A DNA stretch of 64,000 nucleotides from the NCBI GenBank assembly GCA_006538405.1, contig BJKQ01000008.1, positions 744,001-808,000 on the forward strand, read 5' to 3'. How positions within the stretch are numbered: position 1 is the first letter of the stretch; each line of letters starts with the position of its first letter. Both the position numbers and the translations under genes were made by a program. This DNA comes from Hansfordia pulvinata (lineage: Eukaryota > Ascomycota > Sordariomycetes > Xylariales). The notes beneath the pieces are model-generated. The model had not been told where the DNA came from. It saw only the letters and a program-made list of their open reading frames with translations, and did not search any database. Of the stretch, positions 35,481 to 47,552 are shown piece by piece.

Positions 35481-38400
35481 GTGGGGCGGGGTGCGTTCCC
35501 CTCGGCCGGGCTCGCCTGCGATCGCTTGCTTGCAAAGGCTTGGGTTTTGAGGATGAACAGGGGACCTGACTGGGAGGGTCCAAGATTACTGCGAAAGAAG
35601 GCCTTGCTCCTTGCCCGTTCTTTCTTTCCTGCTTCTTCCTCTTTTTCTACTCCTCTAAATCATGTCCTTCTCTGGCTTTCGGAACTAGGCTTCACTATAA
35701 AAGGCTGGTACCTGTGAAAATCACCCTTTTTTTGTTTCCCTCTCGCACCATAGCAGACCATCATCTCTCCACTCGTACTCTGTCCCCGAGGTGACCGGGA
35801 GCCCCAGCCTGGTTCCGCCCTTGATGTTCCCCATCCACACACGCACACACACTGGTTCTGTTGCTGTAGCATTTCTAAGGCACTCATTTGATAAAGACGG
35901 CCCCTTCGGCTACAAGAGCTACGATCCCCGTCCTTACAAGCACGCCCCTGGTGACTACGAGTAGTGCAACATGTCCTGTATCGCAAGAAGCCCCTATACG
36001 GAGCACGCCCGGCTGCAGCTTCGGCTCGCGCCACAACTGGCCGGCTTTCAACATCACTCGAAGGCTACCTGATGCAAGAGACACCAGCTGGAGACAAGCC
36101 ATAGCCTCGGGCTTTTTTTCTTCTTTTTTCTCTTACTTGTTTTGTTTTCTTTCTCCATCTCTTTGTGTTTTCCTTCGACCAATATGGTCGCGGTGTGTGC
36201 GGTGGACTAACGACTGGAAACAAAATCTCGCAAAGGACCATGCGTCTGTGTTCCCGGCGGGCAGGTTCGCGGCGGGCGTCGGTGCAGAGGCTGAGAGGTG
36301 TGGGTTTCTTGTTTAAAAAACAAAGGACCCGGAAGTTGATACGAGTAAGCCGCGCCCACCCAGAGAAGCGGGTTCTTTTTTTTTTTCCCCCCCTCATATC
36401 CCTTAATAGCTTCCCCCCCGATGTTGCCAGCCTCCGAACGAGAATTGGGACTATCGTACCTCAGTTGGGCATGAACGAGCAGATGCTGTTTCTTCTCTGT
36501 GTCCCGTCTCGAAAACACGAGCAGGGGAATATTTTTTTTTTTTTTTTTTTTTTCGCTTTTCGCAGGGGGAGGGGGGGCTCGGACCTGTTGAGTAAACAAT
36601 ACGCATCTACCCTTACTCATCGCACACCAGCCGGCCATCAACAGCAGCCGCGTATACCGGTGACAAGGAAAACTGACGGCTTATTCCCGTGACGCCGATT
36701 CGGGTGCGAATTGAAACGACAGGCACAGGGGAGGCGGGGGTCGCAAAACCGCCATAATGAGTGGAAGAGTACGCGTAGCACGTGAGTAGGAGGAAGAAAA
36801 AAGCAACCCACTCAGTGATCGACATTGCATGGGACCTCTGCCGCGTGCGCACGTGCAGAAGCAGCAGCAGCAGCAGCAGCAGCGCGCAAGGGGCCGCAGC
36901 TTGGGCATTCACAGATCGGGATCAGATTGGGCAGCAAGGGGGACATAGAGAGAGGGGGATGGGAAATGCCGGTTGGTTCTTCGCGCGGGAGGGCCGCGTT
37001 TTTTTTTCTTCTGCTTTTTCTTCTCTTTTCTTTTTTTGCTGCCCACATTCTGCTCTCTTTGCGCATACGAGTACGCTGGTTCGGACAGTTCTCTTTGTTC
37101 TTCTATGTTTTTATCTTTCTATTCTCTTTTCAACGCTCTTTAAAAAACACCCCGCAGAACAGAGATGAAAAAGAAAAAAAGAAAAAAGAAGAAAAAGCCT
37201 GCCACCCCGCCTGCGCCGGACCCGCGCGAAAGGTACGGTTCATCCCTGATACCGGGGGGCTATCGCATAGCGCACATCGACCCGGCGACTTGGGACGGAA
37301 GCCGACGACCCGGGAGCGAGCGGGGAACGAGTTTACTCATTGACAGACTTTCCGTGCAGAAGCACCGCGTGTTGAGCTTGGGCGAGGGGAGAGACTGCGC
37401 GTGGCATGGCATGCGGAGTGCTCGTGAACCAGACCGCCCGGCCCCCCTCCCTCCTTTCTCCTCTCTGTCTCTCTCTTCTGTGTTTGTGTTTGTGTGTATA
37501 CGCATTGCGGCGCCTCGACGGAATCCCGCTTCCGCTCCCGCCCGTCATCGAGCGATCGGTACTCGTATCTCTCTGCCACTAGTTAATCGGACACTCTGCC
37601 GCCAGGACACAGACGCCGATGTTGATTCTGGATGGCTCTGCCAATCCAATCAATGCAGGTGTTCCGGATGGCGGCCCAGACGTAGGCGGGAGAGAGAGAG
37701 GGAGAGAGAGAGAGAGAGACAAGGCGCTGCAGTGAAGATGCGAACCTGTCCCGTGGGCAGCCGTGCGCGTAGCGGCATTGCGGCCCAACAGAAGGAACGT
37801 GGCGTTCTTTTTTCTTTTCTTTTTCTTTCCCTCGGGTGTCCTGACAAGCGGCGAAGGCGGGATCGGGAAATGGGGGCTGACCGAGAAACTGGATCGCGAA
37901 ATGGGAAAAGCCGTACGAGCAGAGGGGAAATCGATCTACAAGTACCTACCTAACTTAGATGTACCCGTACTGTCATGTAAGTAAAAATGACAGCCCTGCC
38001 TACGAATACACACTTCCCTCTCGACTACGATCAAGGCCGTGCCCCGCGCGCGACATCTTCCTTCAGGCCCACGCTGCAGAACCCGGGCCTCTTTTCGCTT
38101 AGGGTATGGGAGGACGGCAGAAGGCATCTACAAGCATGATTTTGCCAGCTTTTGCTAATTCTTTTCTCGCTCTGTTTCGCTCTACCAAGTACCTACGAGA
38201 ACCCCTACGACCACACGGGCTTCCTCAAATCATAAAAGAGAGCAAGGCTACCGAAACAAGAGGGGAGCGGCGGGGCCTCTCAAAAGGCAGAACCCCCCGC
38301 GCCCTGCCGAGCCAGTCACCACCGGAGCTCGTCAAACGGCGACAGGCCCGCGGAATGGGCACTTGCTGACGACGATGGCCGCGGCCGGGCGGAGTCGGCT

Positions 38401-39357
38401 GCACTGGCGCAAGCGACTCGTCCGCGGCGCGGCGGCAGGTGTGTTGGTTGAGCCATGGACCCTTCCAGGCCTCCTCGACGAATACCCCTCGCATGCACGT
38501 GTCTGTGAGGAGTACTAACAAGGAACGGGGGAATCAAGGCGAAAGGGGGTCAAGGGGGTCACGTTTACAGTTAGTTGGCTTTGTAGGAGCACAGAGAGAA
38601 ACAACCTCTCCCGGATCACAAAACCATGGCCTTGTTGGCCCGGGCCGCCTCTCTCTCTCCACGGCCCCCACCTGATGCTCCGGAGAACAGCGCACGCGGC
38701 AGGGCCACCAACCAACAGTCTCCGGGTTCGGTACCTCAACGGCATTGGTGTAGTGACCAGGCCCACGTAGCGCGGTATCGACTCACGCCGGATTCTGCCA
38801 TTTTCCCCCATTTCCCCATGCCCGCATGTCCCCGTGTCCCATGTCCCATGTCCCATGTCCAGTATCGGGTCTCGAGTCTGGCCACACGGCTCAGCAGGCC
38901 GATCGGGAGAGTGCAGCGCGCGAGGCCGTCTGCGGGGCCAAGCGCAAGTTGGCCGTCGCGGCGGGGGTCTGACAGCGGGCGCCGACCCCACGATGGCCCG
39001 AGACGGAGGTGGCCAGGTGTGATATCGATTTATTGATGCGCGTTTGTTATCCGGGGGGCTGGGGGTCACGGCTATCACACGAGCTCGCTATCAGGCACAC
39101 CATGCTTTCCATCTGCTTGCATTGGATGCGTTGATCACGGAGTTGCAGTCTCTACTGCGAGTCCAGTGCTTTCCGGGGGGAACAATCCAATGAATGCGTA
39201 ATGGACGGTATACGCCCATGTGCGATAACCAAAGACGGTACCTATCGCCCATGGTTACTCGTAATCGGGGGCGAGGCTCGGCAGATCTCTGGAGTCTACC
39301 GCACTAACATGCCTGACACGCTTCCCACCCCACCCCCCTTTTCCGCCCGCTTTTGTT
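35481..39357. other. Intergenic region up to the AT-rich block
   Basis: No supported gene. It holds TACTCGTA-type motifs at 35956, 36340, 37066, 37560 and 39256, a T run at 36532-36553, an AGC triplet tract at about 36857-36882, and tandem GTCCCAT repeats at about 38828-38858. Lysine-rich readings near 37,165 come from A-rich low-complexity sequence. Composition switches abruptly to AT-rich at about 39,358. Confidence 0.55.
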
Positions 39358-39789
39358 CAATTAAAATGCGCTTATTACATGCTCTTACTACAAATTAACA
39401 TATCTAGTTTTATTAAATACGTAGCAAATTAAAAAGAAACACATAAAAGAGTATAAACTTTAAATAATATAAGATTTTTTTTTATTTATATCTTTTTTAT
39501 ATTAAATAAATCTTAAAAATATTAAGAAGCGTGATTTTTAAAAGCTATTATTATTTATAATAAGTAAATAGTTTTAAACTAGCCTTATAGGTCTTTTTAT
39601 TAAAATAGTTTATTATATACGCTTAAATTATAATATCTTTAATATTATTCTTAATTTTTTATAAACATTTTCTTTTTAAAAAAATTTAAAGAATTTATTA
39701 AAACGTATATCGTAAACCTATTAACCGTACTTTTTAAGATTTAATATTAACTTAAGTACTTATAAAAAGCCTTATATTTAAGTACCTCT
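39358..39789. other. AT-rich block, RIP-like
   Basis: This 430-base stretch is dominated by TTAA, TATT and AATA and has hardly any CpA or TpG, unlike both neighbours. No coding motif could be traced. It marks the left edge of the AT-rich compartment and looks like RIP-mutated repeat debris. Confidence 0.6.
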
Positions 39790-40019
39790 GTACAAGTACA
39801 CGAAAGGCACGTGGGCAAATCCGCAGCGGATAATATGAATCTGGTCCGTGCACTTACGATAAGATGATCACACGAAGTTATTTTTAGGTCGCCTCGCCCC
39901 CACAACCCCACGGCCCCCGTCACCCTTCATCCTCACTGTGCTTCGTCGCATTCACATCTCGTCATTGTGCCCTATCTTTTTCGCACCGCGAGAACTGTCT
40001 ATTGAACCGCATCCCCATC

Positions 40020-41085
40020 ATGCCTTTAGTACGCTACGAGATCAACGACGCTATTTCTGCCTTCTTTTCCCACTCCAGAACGTCTGCGACCAGAGGACAA
40101 TGTGATGATTTCGTTAGGTCAAAATGGGGAGAGCCTTTCGAACCTGTCCCACTTCAGGGTGTGGCCAGCTACACGGTGAGGGTTGGCACTGAGACGATCG
40201 TGCAGTTCCGGGACCCAGACAACTACCTGGACGAATCCATGCTGGCACGGGCCAAGGCGACCCATCCCGATCTTGTCCCCAGTTGCGAATTCCACGGGTC
40301 CATAGGCGGCCTCTCGTCAGATCCTGTGGGAGATGCAAACGGACTCCAGATATACTCCATGAACAACATTCCGGGGGAGAATTACATCTTCGTACGCAGC
40401 ACCCTGGCAGAGCGCTTTTCACTGCAGTTGTCAATCGTGCAAGGTCTGGCGAGGTGAGTTCATGCGACGGGGACCAGTCTGGCGTGAAGTGGAGCCGTCT
40501 TGTCTAACCGCTTGTAGATTCTTTTCGCAATGCTGGCTGGACGGGCGAGCAGATCCGCGCCAGCCCCTTGACATTACCGAAAAATACATGACCATGTTCA
40601 CCAATCTTGCCGACAGTGTCCCCGCGCGCTTCAGAGCGGAAGCTCTAGAGGTCCAGAAAATCCTCCCGATGCTCCGCTCAGGGCAACATCCAATCGTCCT
40701 CACGCATGGCGATCTGAACGAGATGAATATCCTCGTAGACCCGTCGATAGGAAAAGTGACCGGAGTCGTTGACTGGGCAGAAGCGAGCTTCCTGCCATTC
40801 GGCTTCGCACTCTACGCGCTTGAATATACTCTCGGCAGCGCGGGCCCTAATGGATGGTCTTACTTCAGCAACGCAGCAACTTTGAGACGCGAGTTCTGGG
40901 ACGCATTCCAGAAGCGAGTTGGGACGTTGTCCGAGCCCACGATCAAGTCCATCCAGCTTGCGAGGAAGGCGGGCCTGCTCATTCGGTACGGCACAAGCGG
41001 CAGTCAAGGGTATGGGAAGATGATTGGATGCGGAGGTTCGTCTGACTTGTCGCTTGCATACCTCGACGCACTTCTTCCGCATTGA
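40020..41085 (+). CDS. APH-fold phosphotransferase (aminoglycoside/choline-kinase-like)
   Basis: Exons 40020-40453 and 40518-41085 flank a 64-nt intron (GTGAGT donor, CTAAC branch site, TTGTAG acceptor), giving 333 residues. The start is the ATG at 40020; an in-frame TTG at 40002 is not needed. The kinase-like C lobe is clear. The Brenner motif HGDLNEMNIL (His-208, Asp-210, Asn-215) supplies the catalytic base and a metal ligand, and GVVDWAEA places Asp-230 as the DFG-equivalent metal ligand. The N-terminal half (SYTVRVGTETIVQFRDPDNYLDE) is a divergent nucleotide-binding lobe. Members phosphorylate small hydroxylated metabolites or antibiotics in the cytosol, but most fungal members have unknown substrates. 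The gene is intact although AT-rich RIP-mutated DNA lies within 250 bases upstream. Codon use is ordinary, so it has escaped RIP leakage. Confidence 0.85.
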
Positions 41086-41705
41086 ATGTTGATTCCATGA
41101 TCCAGGCGGTGAGCAGGACAAGTCTGACGAAGCACTAAAAGGAAGCGTATAAATAGCTTCTTTATTTATTGAAAACTTTTATCGTATAAAAATGATAAAT
41201 AAATAGTATAAATATATATATATATACACTTCTGTAATTGTGTGCGAACCAGGACTATTGTCTTAAAAAGTAGAAAGTGTCCAAGATATTAAGTGCTCCA
41301 AGTGCTGATTGCGACGAATTTTAATTTGCCTCTCGGCCTTCGCCTTTGCCCTTCCAGAGCTGGAGCCCCTGAGTCCTTGCCTTACTCCTTGCCTTACTCG
41401 TACACCTCAGGTTGACGTACTGCTGTTAGTGCCAGTTATTCGATAAATATAGTAGGCGAGCTCTTAAAATGGAAATGCCCCTTGGCCAATTCCAATCTCG
41501 ACGTTGTAAATGATAGATGAGGAACGTATGGCATGAAGACATTTTTTCATGCGTTCTTTTCTTTCTAGCGCCTTGCGCCGCTTGTAGCACCCCAGGCGGT
41601 CTATAAAACGAAGCCAGCTCTTAGAAATTTCTTGTTGCTTCAATTCACCATCATCCTCATTGACTTATCAGCTTCACTCAACAATTCATCACAACAACCG
41701 CAGCC
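41086..41705. other. Intergenic region of the gene island
   Basis: It contains an AT-rich patch with a TA dinucleotide run at about 41,213-41,225 and a TACTCGTA motif at 41395. The promoter of the next gene has TATAAAA at 41602-41608, about 100 bases before the start codon, followed by a CA/CT-rich leader. Confidence 0.6.
41602..41608 (+). promoter_or_regulatory. TATA box of the putative secreted-protein gene
   Basis: TATAAAA lies 98 bases upstream of the ATG at 41706. The intervening leader is rich in CA and CT and ends CAGCC before the ATG, a good fungal start context. Confidence 0.5.
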
Positions 41706-42407
41706 ATGAGGCCTTTTTTTCCATGCGTTGGATACTTATCCATCTTTTCCGCCCTCGCGGGAGTGCTTGGTACTCCGATGAGGGAAAGAGGTATTGAACG
41801 ACCCCCTAAAGCCGTTCTAGCACCGGAGAGAGAGAGACCCCAGCCTCTTTTCAGCATGAGCAGCATCGACCCGGCAACCGACGAGTACGGTCGTCTTTTG
41901 GACAGTAGTGCCAGCATGGCCGTGGACACCCCAGGAAGCAGTCTATTTGAAGAGCGCACATATCAGTACGCCGAGGACGCGGTGGTACAGTCCTGGATGG
42001 GTTTGAACCCAGACCCGGAAATCACTGCGAGAGGGCAACGCCAACAGACCACCCCGGAAGACATGGAACAAATGACAGCCATGGGTGACATTATCTCACG
42101 CAAGAAAGATGGCATGGCAACATTGAACCGTCTCCTCCAAAGGTCGGGCGTGGAAGATGCCATGAAGTTTATGAAGGTAGTTGCTCAGAGGATCGGGCAC
42201 GGGTTGAGAGCCGCACTGAATGGAGTAGGCCGGGGCCTTTACAAACTTGTCAGCACTAAAGGGGGGTGGACTCTTATCTCTATGGGGATGGTAGCCATGT
42301 GTAGCACGATCATTTTCACTTGTGGACTGAGCGCTCTGGGGAACATTGGGATGGGAGTGCTTGGCTTCTTTTGGGTGGCAATGGTGCTCATAATTAACGG
42401 AAGGTAG
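41706..42407 (+). CDS. Putative secreted/membrane protein with C-terminal hydrophobic hairpin
   Basis: An intact intronless gene of 233 codons. An N-terminal signal peptide (MRPFFPCVGYLSIFSALAG, cut near GTP-24) precedes a hydrophilic region rich in Glu, Arg, Gln and Met (about residues 25-150). An amphipathic basic helix follows (MKFMKVVAQRIGHGLRAALN, about 155-174). Two hydrophobic helices separated by a Gly-rich turn come last: WTLISMGMVAMCSTIIFTC and MGVLGFFWVAMVLIIN. The glycine spacing suggests close helix packing. No known family was recognised. The position in a two-gene island inside AT-rich DNA, the signal peptide and the absence of homologous domain motifs fit a lineage-specific secreted or membrane protein such as a candidate effector, but that is inference. 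The ORF on the opposite strand is its shadow. Confidence 0.7.
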   Translation: MRPFFPCVGYLSIFSALAGVLGTPMRERGIERPPKAVLAPERERPQPLFSMSSIDPATDEYGRLLDSSASMAVDTPGSSLFEERTYQYAEDAVVQSWMGLNPDPEITARGQRQQTTPEDMEQMTAMGDIISRKKDGMATLNRLLQRSGVEDAMKFMKVVAQRIGHGLRAALNGVGRGLYKLVSTKGGWTLISMGMVAMCSTIIFTCGLSALGNIGMGVLGFFWVAMVLIINGR

Positions 42408-43115
42408 AGAAGCGCGCGAGGCATACTTGTAACAACGGCGTGGAGGGAATGTGAGGACCTAACACACTATCGTTACACCCAGAATGCGCATATGCATTAG
42501 AATGCACGGACATTATCTCCTAGAATCAACAGATCCGGGAAACAAGTACCATTTTTGCACACGCTTCTCATCACCTGGAGTAGCGCCCGCTAATACAACC
42601 GGGGTACATTGATTCATATTAATAGCTTTAGACCTTATACAATCTATTCGATAATATCCTCGTACTTAAATAATGTTTAAATCCATAATAAAGGTTAAAA
42701 CTTTGTTTTTTATTATAATTCTTTTAGTTTTTATAATGCCTTAATAATAGTTTTTATCGTACTTAATTAACCGTAAAAGGGATAAGCTTATTTAAAGTAC
42801 GTACTTAAGCCTCTCTTTTATATAAGCACTGCAGATAAAACCTCTCTTTTTTAAGGTTAATTTTATTATAATTATTCATATATTTTACCCTTTTCTTATC
42901 GCTTATATATAAGTATAATAACTTTAAGCTTAATATATAAACCGTAAGCCTTTTATTTATAACTTTACCTTACTTTTAAGTTAACTACTTATTTCTATAA
43001 AAATAATTGCTTATAAGCGATAACACGTTTAAAATAAATAACACCCTTTAAAAACATACTTATTATTTTAACCTTTAAATCCACCGTTATAATCTTTAAG
43101 CATAACGCTTTATCC
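42408..43115. other. Right edge of gene island and AT-rich flank of element 2
   Basis: The first about 190 bases are GC-normal 3' flank. From about 42,600 the sequence becomes AT-rich and RIP-like. No ORF or conserved motif was found before the target-site duplication of element 2. Confidence 0.6.
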
Positions 43116-43120
43116 ACGTT

Positions 43121-43332
43121 TATCACGGTTATAATCATATCCCTTATATCTTATCCTTAAGGATAAATCCTTAAGGACGTACGTATCCTTAAAGACGGTC
43201 GCACTTAACTAGATACGTATTAAGAGACATATCTTTATAAATAAGTATATAAGGATATGTTTAAAGTGACATCTCCGAATAATTTAACTTCTTCCTTTTA
43301 ATCTTATAAACTTATTAATATAAGTTATAATA
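43121..43332 (+). repeat. 5' LTR of element 2
   Basis: A 212-bp copy matching 53666-53877. Visible differences are almost all C/T or G/A transitions. A shared core reads CTTAAGGACGTACGTATCC. Confidence 0.9.
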
Positions 43333-46300
43333 ATTAATAACATCTTTAAGTTTTAATCCCGGGAGACCCTTTATTATTAAATCCCCTTTTTATTTATATC
43401 GTCGGATTTTAAGGCTGCTTACCCTTTAATCTTACACTTAATATATACCTTATTAATAACGGTAACCTTAAAGATTAACCTTTATCGTAAAGTAACACAC
43501 GCGTTCCCGCGCGCTTATCGTGTTCGTTTTTATATTAACCGCTTATAATATTATTTATTAAGTTTATTATTACCTTATTATTAAAGCCCGCTTATAAAGT
43601 TAAATTAAGTTTACTTCGTTCGTAATAAGTAAACTTATAAAGTAATAATAAACTTTATTATTAATTACTTAACTTTACCTTACGTTTAATAAGTAATAAT
43701 TAAGCTTAAATACGCCTTTCTTATTAATTATCTTATTATAATTAAACTTATCCCTTTTTTTACACGGCCTTTAACTTATAAACGGTCTTATTAACTTAAA
43801 GTGTATACTTTATACCTTTTTATTTAAATCGTTAACGATTAAAAGTTTAATTAAGCCTTTTTTAAGGCGGTTCGCTTTATATATATTATCCTTAAAAAGT
43901 AACCACTTTTAAATTCTTTTTTTAACGCTTAACGGTTAAGTATTACACGGGTTTACGCTTAAGTTTAAGTTAACGTTAAGACTTATCGCGACCTTAAAGG
44001 TATTCCTTTTTAAATATTATCCTTAATTTTATCGCTTTTATATATATGTTTATTAAAAGCCTTAATTAATTCCTTATTAAGATTATAATATATTAACCGT
44101 TCCTTTTTACCGATCATTATCGTTAAGGAAAGGGGTTACGTTTTAAATCTATTTACACTTTAAGAAAGGATAAGCCTTATCTTTAATTTAATAATCGCGG
44201 GTTAATAAGGATAAGAATAAAAGAACGATAAAATTAAGATAAAAAAGCTTATTAATCTTATTCTTATCTTATTAAACCACTCTTTTTCCTTTTCTTTATC
44301 TTTATCTTTATTATTAATAAAATTGCCTTATTTAAGCTTTTAATTAACGTTAAGTATTATTATTAAGGATATCCTTACTTAAATTAATCTTATAACGGGC
44401 TTATATTTTAAAATTATTACGCTTAATTTATCCCTTTTTCCGGACGCTTACGGTTCTTTTAACGTATTTAACCCGTTACTTATTTAAGAAAACGTATTAA
44501 TAACATTAATTATTCCTTAATATATAAACGTTACGTTATAAACTACTTGCTTTAAATCCTTATTATTAAACGTTAATAAGGACTTTTTATTTATTATAAT
44601 ACTTACTTTAAGCCTTTTTATTAAAATTAATATTAACGATAAGCGTGACGGCTTTATTAACGGCTTTAATATTAATAAGTAATTTATTAATAACGACCTT
44701 TTTCTTTTTTAATAGCTTTAATAATTATAAGCCTTTTTTACGTTTAATTAAGTTAAATCGTTTTTTAAGGCCGGCGCGGATACCCTTAAATCCTTTACTT
44801 AAAATTAAAAGAATATATTATCGCTTACCGGTTAAAAGCTTACTTAAATCGGCTTTTTTAACCTTATTAAGGACTTTATTATTATCTTTAAGGATTAAAA
44901 TAATTATTATAAGAATAATAACGTGTATTAATATAATATATATTTTTTCGCCGATTTAATACGTTAATATACTTAATATAAGGCCCGTATTAAAATTATT
45001 AAAGTTAATTTTAATACCTTACTTTAAGGTCCCGCTTAAATTTAATAAATAAGCTAATACGATAAGGTGTCCCGCCGTGTAATATTAAACGATTTAAATT
45101 ATACCTTAAGTAAGTTAATAAATAATTTTAAGTTAATTTAAACTTAAATTATAACTCGTGTTATTATAATTAAATATACTTAAAAACACCTCTTTATTAA
45201 CGTGTTTATCCGTTAATAAGTTATTTAAGTTATATAAGATTATTAAAATATTAACTTTAAGGAATTATTTTAATATATATATATTATCTTTAATAATCTT
45301 AATACCGGATTATATAAGTAAGTTATATAACTTAAATAAGCCTTATCTTTTAATATATATATTTAATATATTATTAAACGTTATCGTATTTATAAAGAAA
45401 AGGTACTCTTTAATAATAATCTTTTTTTATCTTATATCGGCCCCCCTTTATAACTTATAAAGATTAATATTATATCCGCGAAGAGTTTTACGTATTAATT
45501 TAAAGGTTTATTAACCGTAATAATTACTTTTATTATTAACGGATAATCGGATAAGGTTATAAAGGACGCCTTTTAAGTTTTTAATTATAAGCCTCTTTAT
45601 AATGACTTCCGTTAATAATAACTTAACTTTTATTAATAACTTAACTTACACTTTTAATAAAATAATAACCGTGACCGTTTTTAAAATAACCGCTTTTAAG
45701 GTAATAATCGCGATAACCGTAATTAACTTACTTTATATAATTATTATTAAAGGAAAGGCTTTAACCGCGCTTAAAGATTCTTATAATTAAGCACTCGTAA
45801 CGGCTTACCTTAATAATAAAACCGTTAAATCCGATTTAACACTTACGATAATAAGGCTTTCCTTTAAAACGAAGCCTTTATAATTATTAACACGGATAAT
45901 TATTAATAAATTAAGACCTCCCTTTTTAAAGGTAATTACTTTTATATAAATAAAAATATAAAGATTAAGCACTTAAAGTTCGGCGACGTCTTTTAATTAA
46001 GCATCGCTTAAAGCACCTTTATAAAGAAGAATATTATTAAGTTTATTTATTTTTTACCCCCCTTTTATAATAATTTAACCTTTATAATTAAGTTTTTAAT
46101 AAAGATTATAACGGCTTAAATTTATTATAAAACTTACCTTATTACTTACTTATTTTATACGTAACTTATATCTTATATAATTATAAGCTGCACCGGTTTA
46201 TCGCTTAAACCCTTTATTAACTTTAATAAAGCCTTTTTAATTATTACGGCTTTAAACTTACCTTTACTTATTATCGTTAAAGCACGTCCGTAAACTTAAC

Positions 46301-47552
46301 TTAATAATAAGGTTATATATATATACACTTAATTTATAACGTAAACGTCTTTTAAGGGTTAACCGACTTTTATATATTTAAATATTAACGTATTTATAAT
46401 AATAATTAATGTTACTTAATTATAAGGTATTAAGTATATTACTTACGATACCTCTTTATATATTATTAATAATATTAAAGGCTAAGTAACGTTAACGCGC
46501 ACGGCACGATTCACGCTTTTTATTTTAGCCTTTTAAAATGTTAAATTAATATAAGTTTAAATATAAGTTAAGGTATAAGTTTACTTTATAAAGCTTACTT
46601 TTAATTTACTTTTAAGTATAAATTAAATAAACGCTTATAACTTTATTATTAATTACGTTAAGTTTATAATATTTTTCGCTTTTATTAAAGGTGCCTTTAC
46701 CCTTATACGTTTCTTATAACGTAATATTCTTATCTCGTGTAAAGTAATCTTTATAACACGTCTTATTATATTATTAAAAACGACTTAAATAATTCTTATT
46801 AATTATTACGATCTTTTATCGATAAACTTTATAAGTTAAACGCGCACTTTCACTTTTTATAAGTCGCTTAAACCCATGTCTCACGTTTAACTTAACTATT
46901 CCTCCCTTTAATTACTCTTTATTATTAACACTTTATCTTAACCTTTTCGTTTATAACGGAATTTAAGTATAAGTAAATTAAAGGAACTTATTAAAGATAA
47001 AGCTTTTATTATTTTTAATAAGTTACTTACCTTTACTTAAAAAGCGTGTTAAGTCTTTTAATTATCCGTTTACACGTTAATAACTTAAATAAGCGGCACG
47101 TTTACCGACTTCGACTTATTTAATAACGCCTTCACTTTAATTTTAAAACCGCGGGAATTTAACATTATTATACTTAAGCTTAATCCCGATAATACCCCGC
47201 TTAATAACTTCTTACTTTTATTACTGGAATAACGTCCTTATAACGGTTATAATAATATTATTAAGCTTAAAGGTATACTTAAGGTTATCACTTTAAATAA
47301 TATTTATATTTATAATAACGACCTGTTATTAACATCTTAAATTCGGTGACTTATTAATTAATACGACGTTTAATCCGATAAGGGACTTATTCGTATATTA
47401 AAACATAAGAAAATACGCGTTAATTTAATTAAAGGCTAATAAACTTAAATTTAAACCTTTTAAGTGTATAAATTAAGTATTTAAAATTAAAAAGTTATTA
47501 ACTTTACCTTTAATAATATATATAAGGTTAATAAATTAGTTTAACTTATTAA

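Noticed and set aside
37165..37953. 262-codon plus-strand ORF starting with a Lys tract
   Set aside because: The N terminus is a purine-rich repeat and the rest lacks a domain; it reads through GA repeats.
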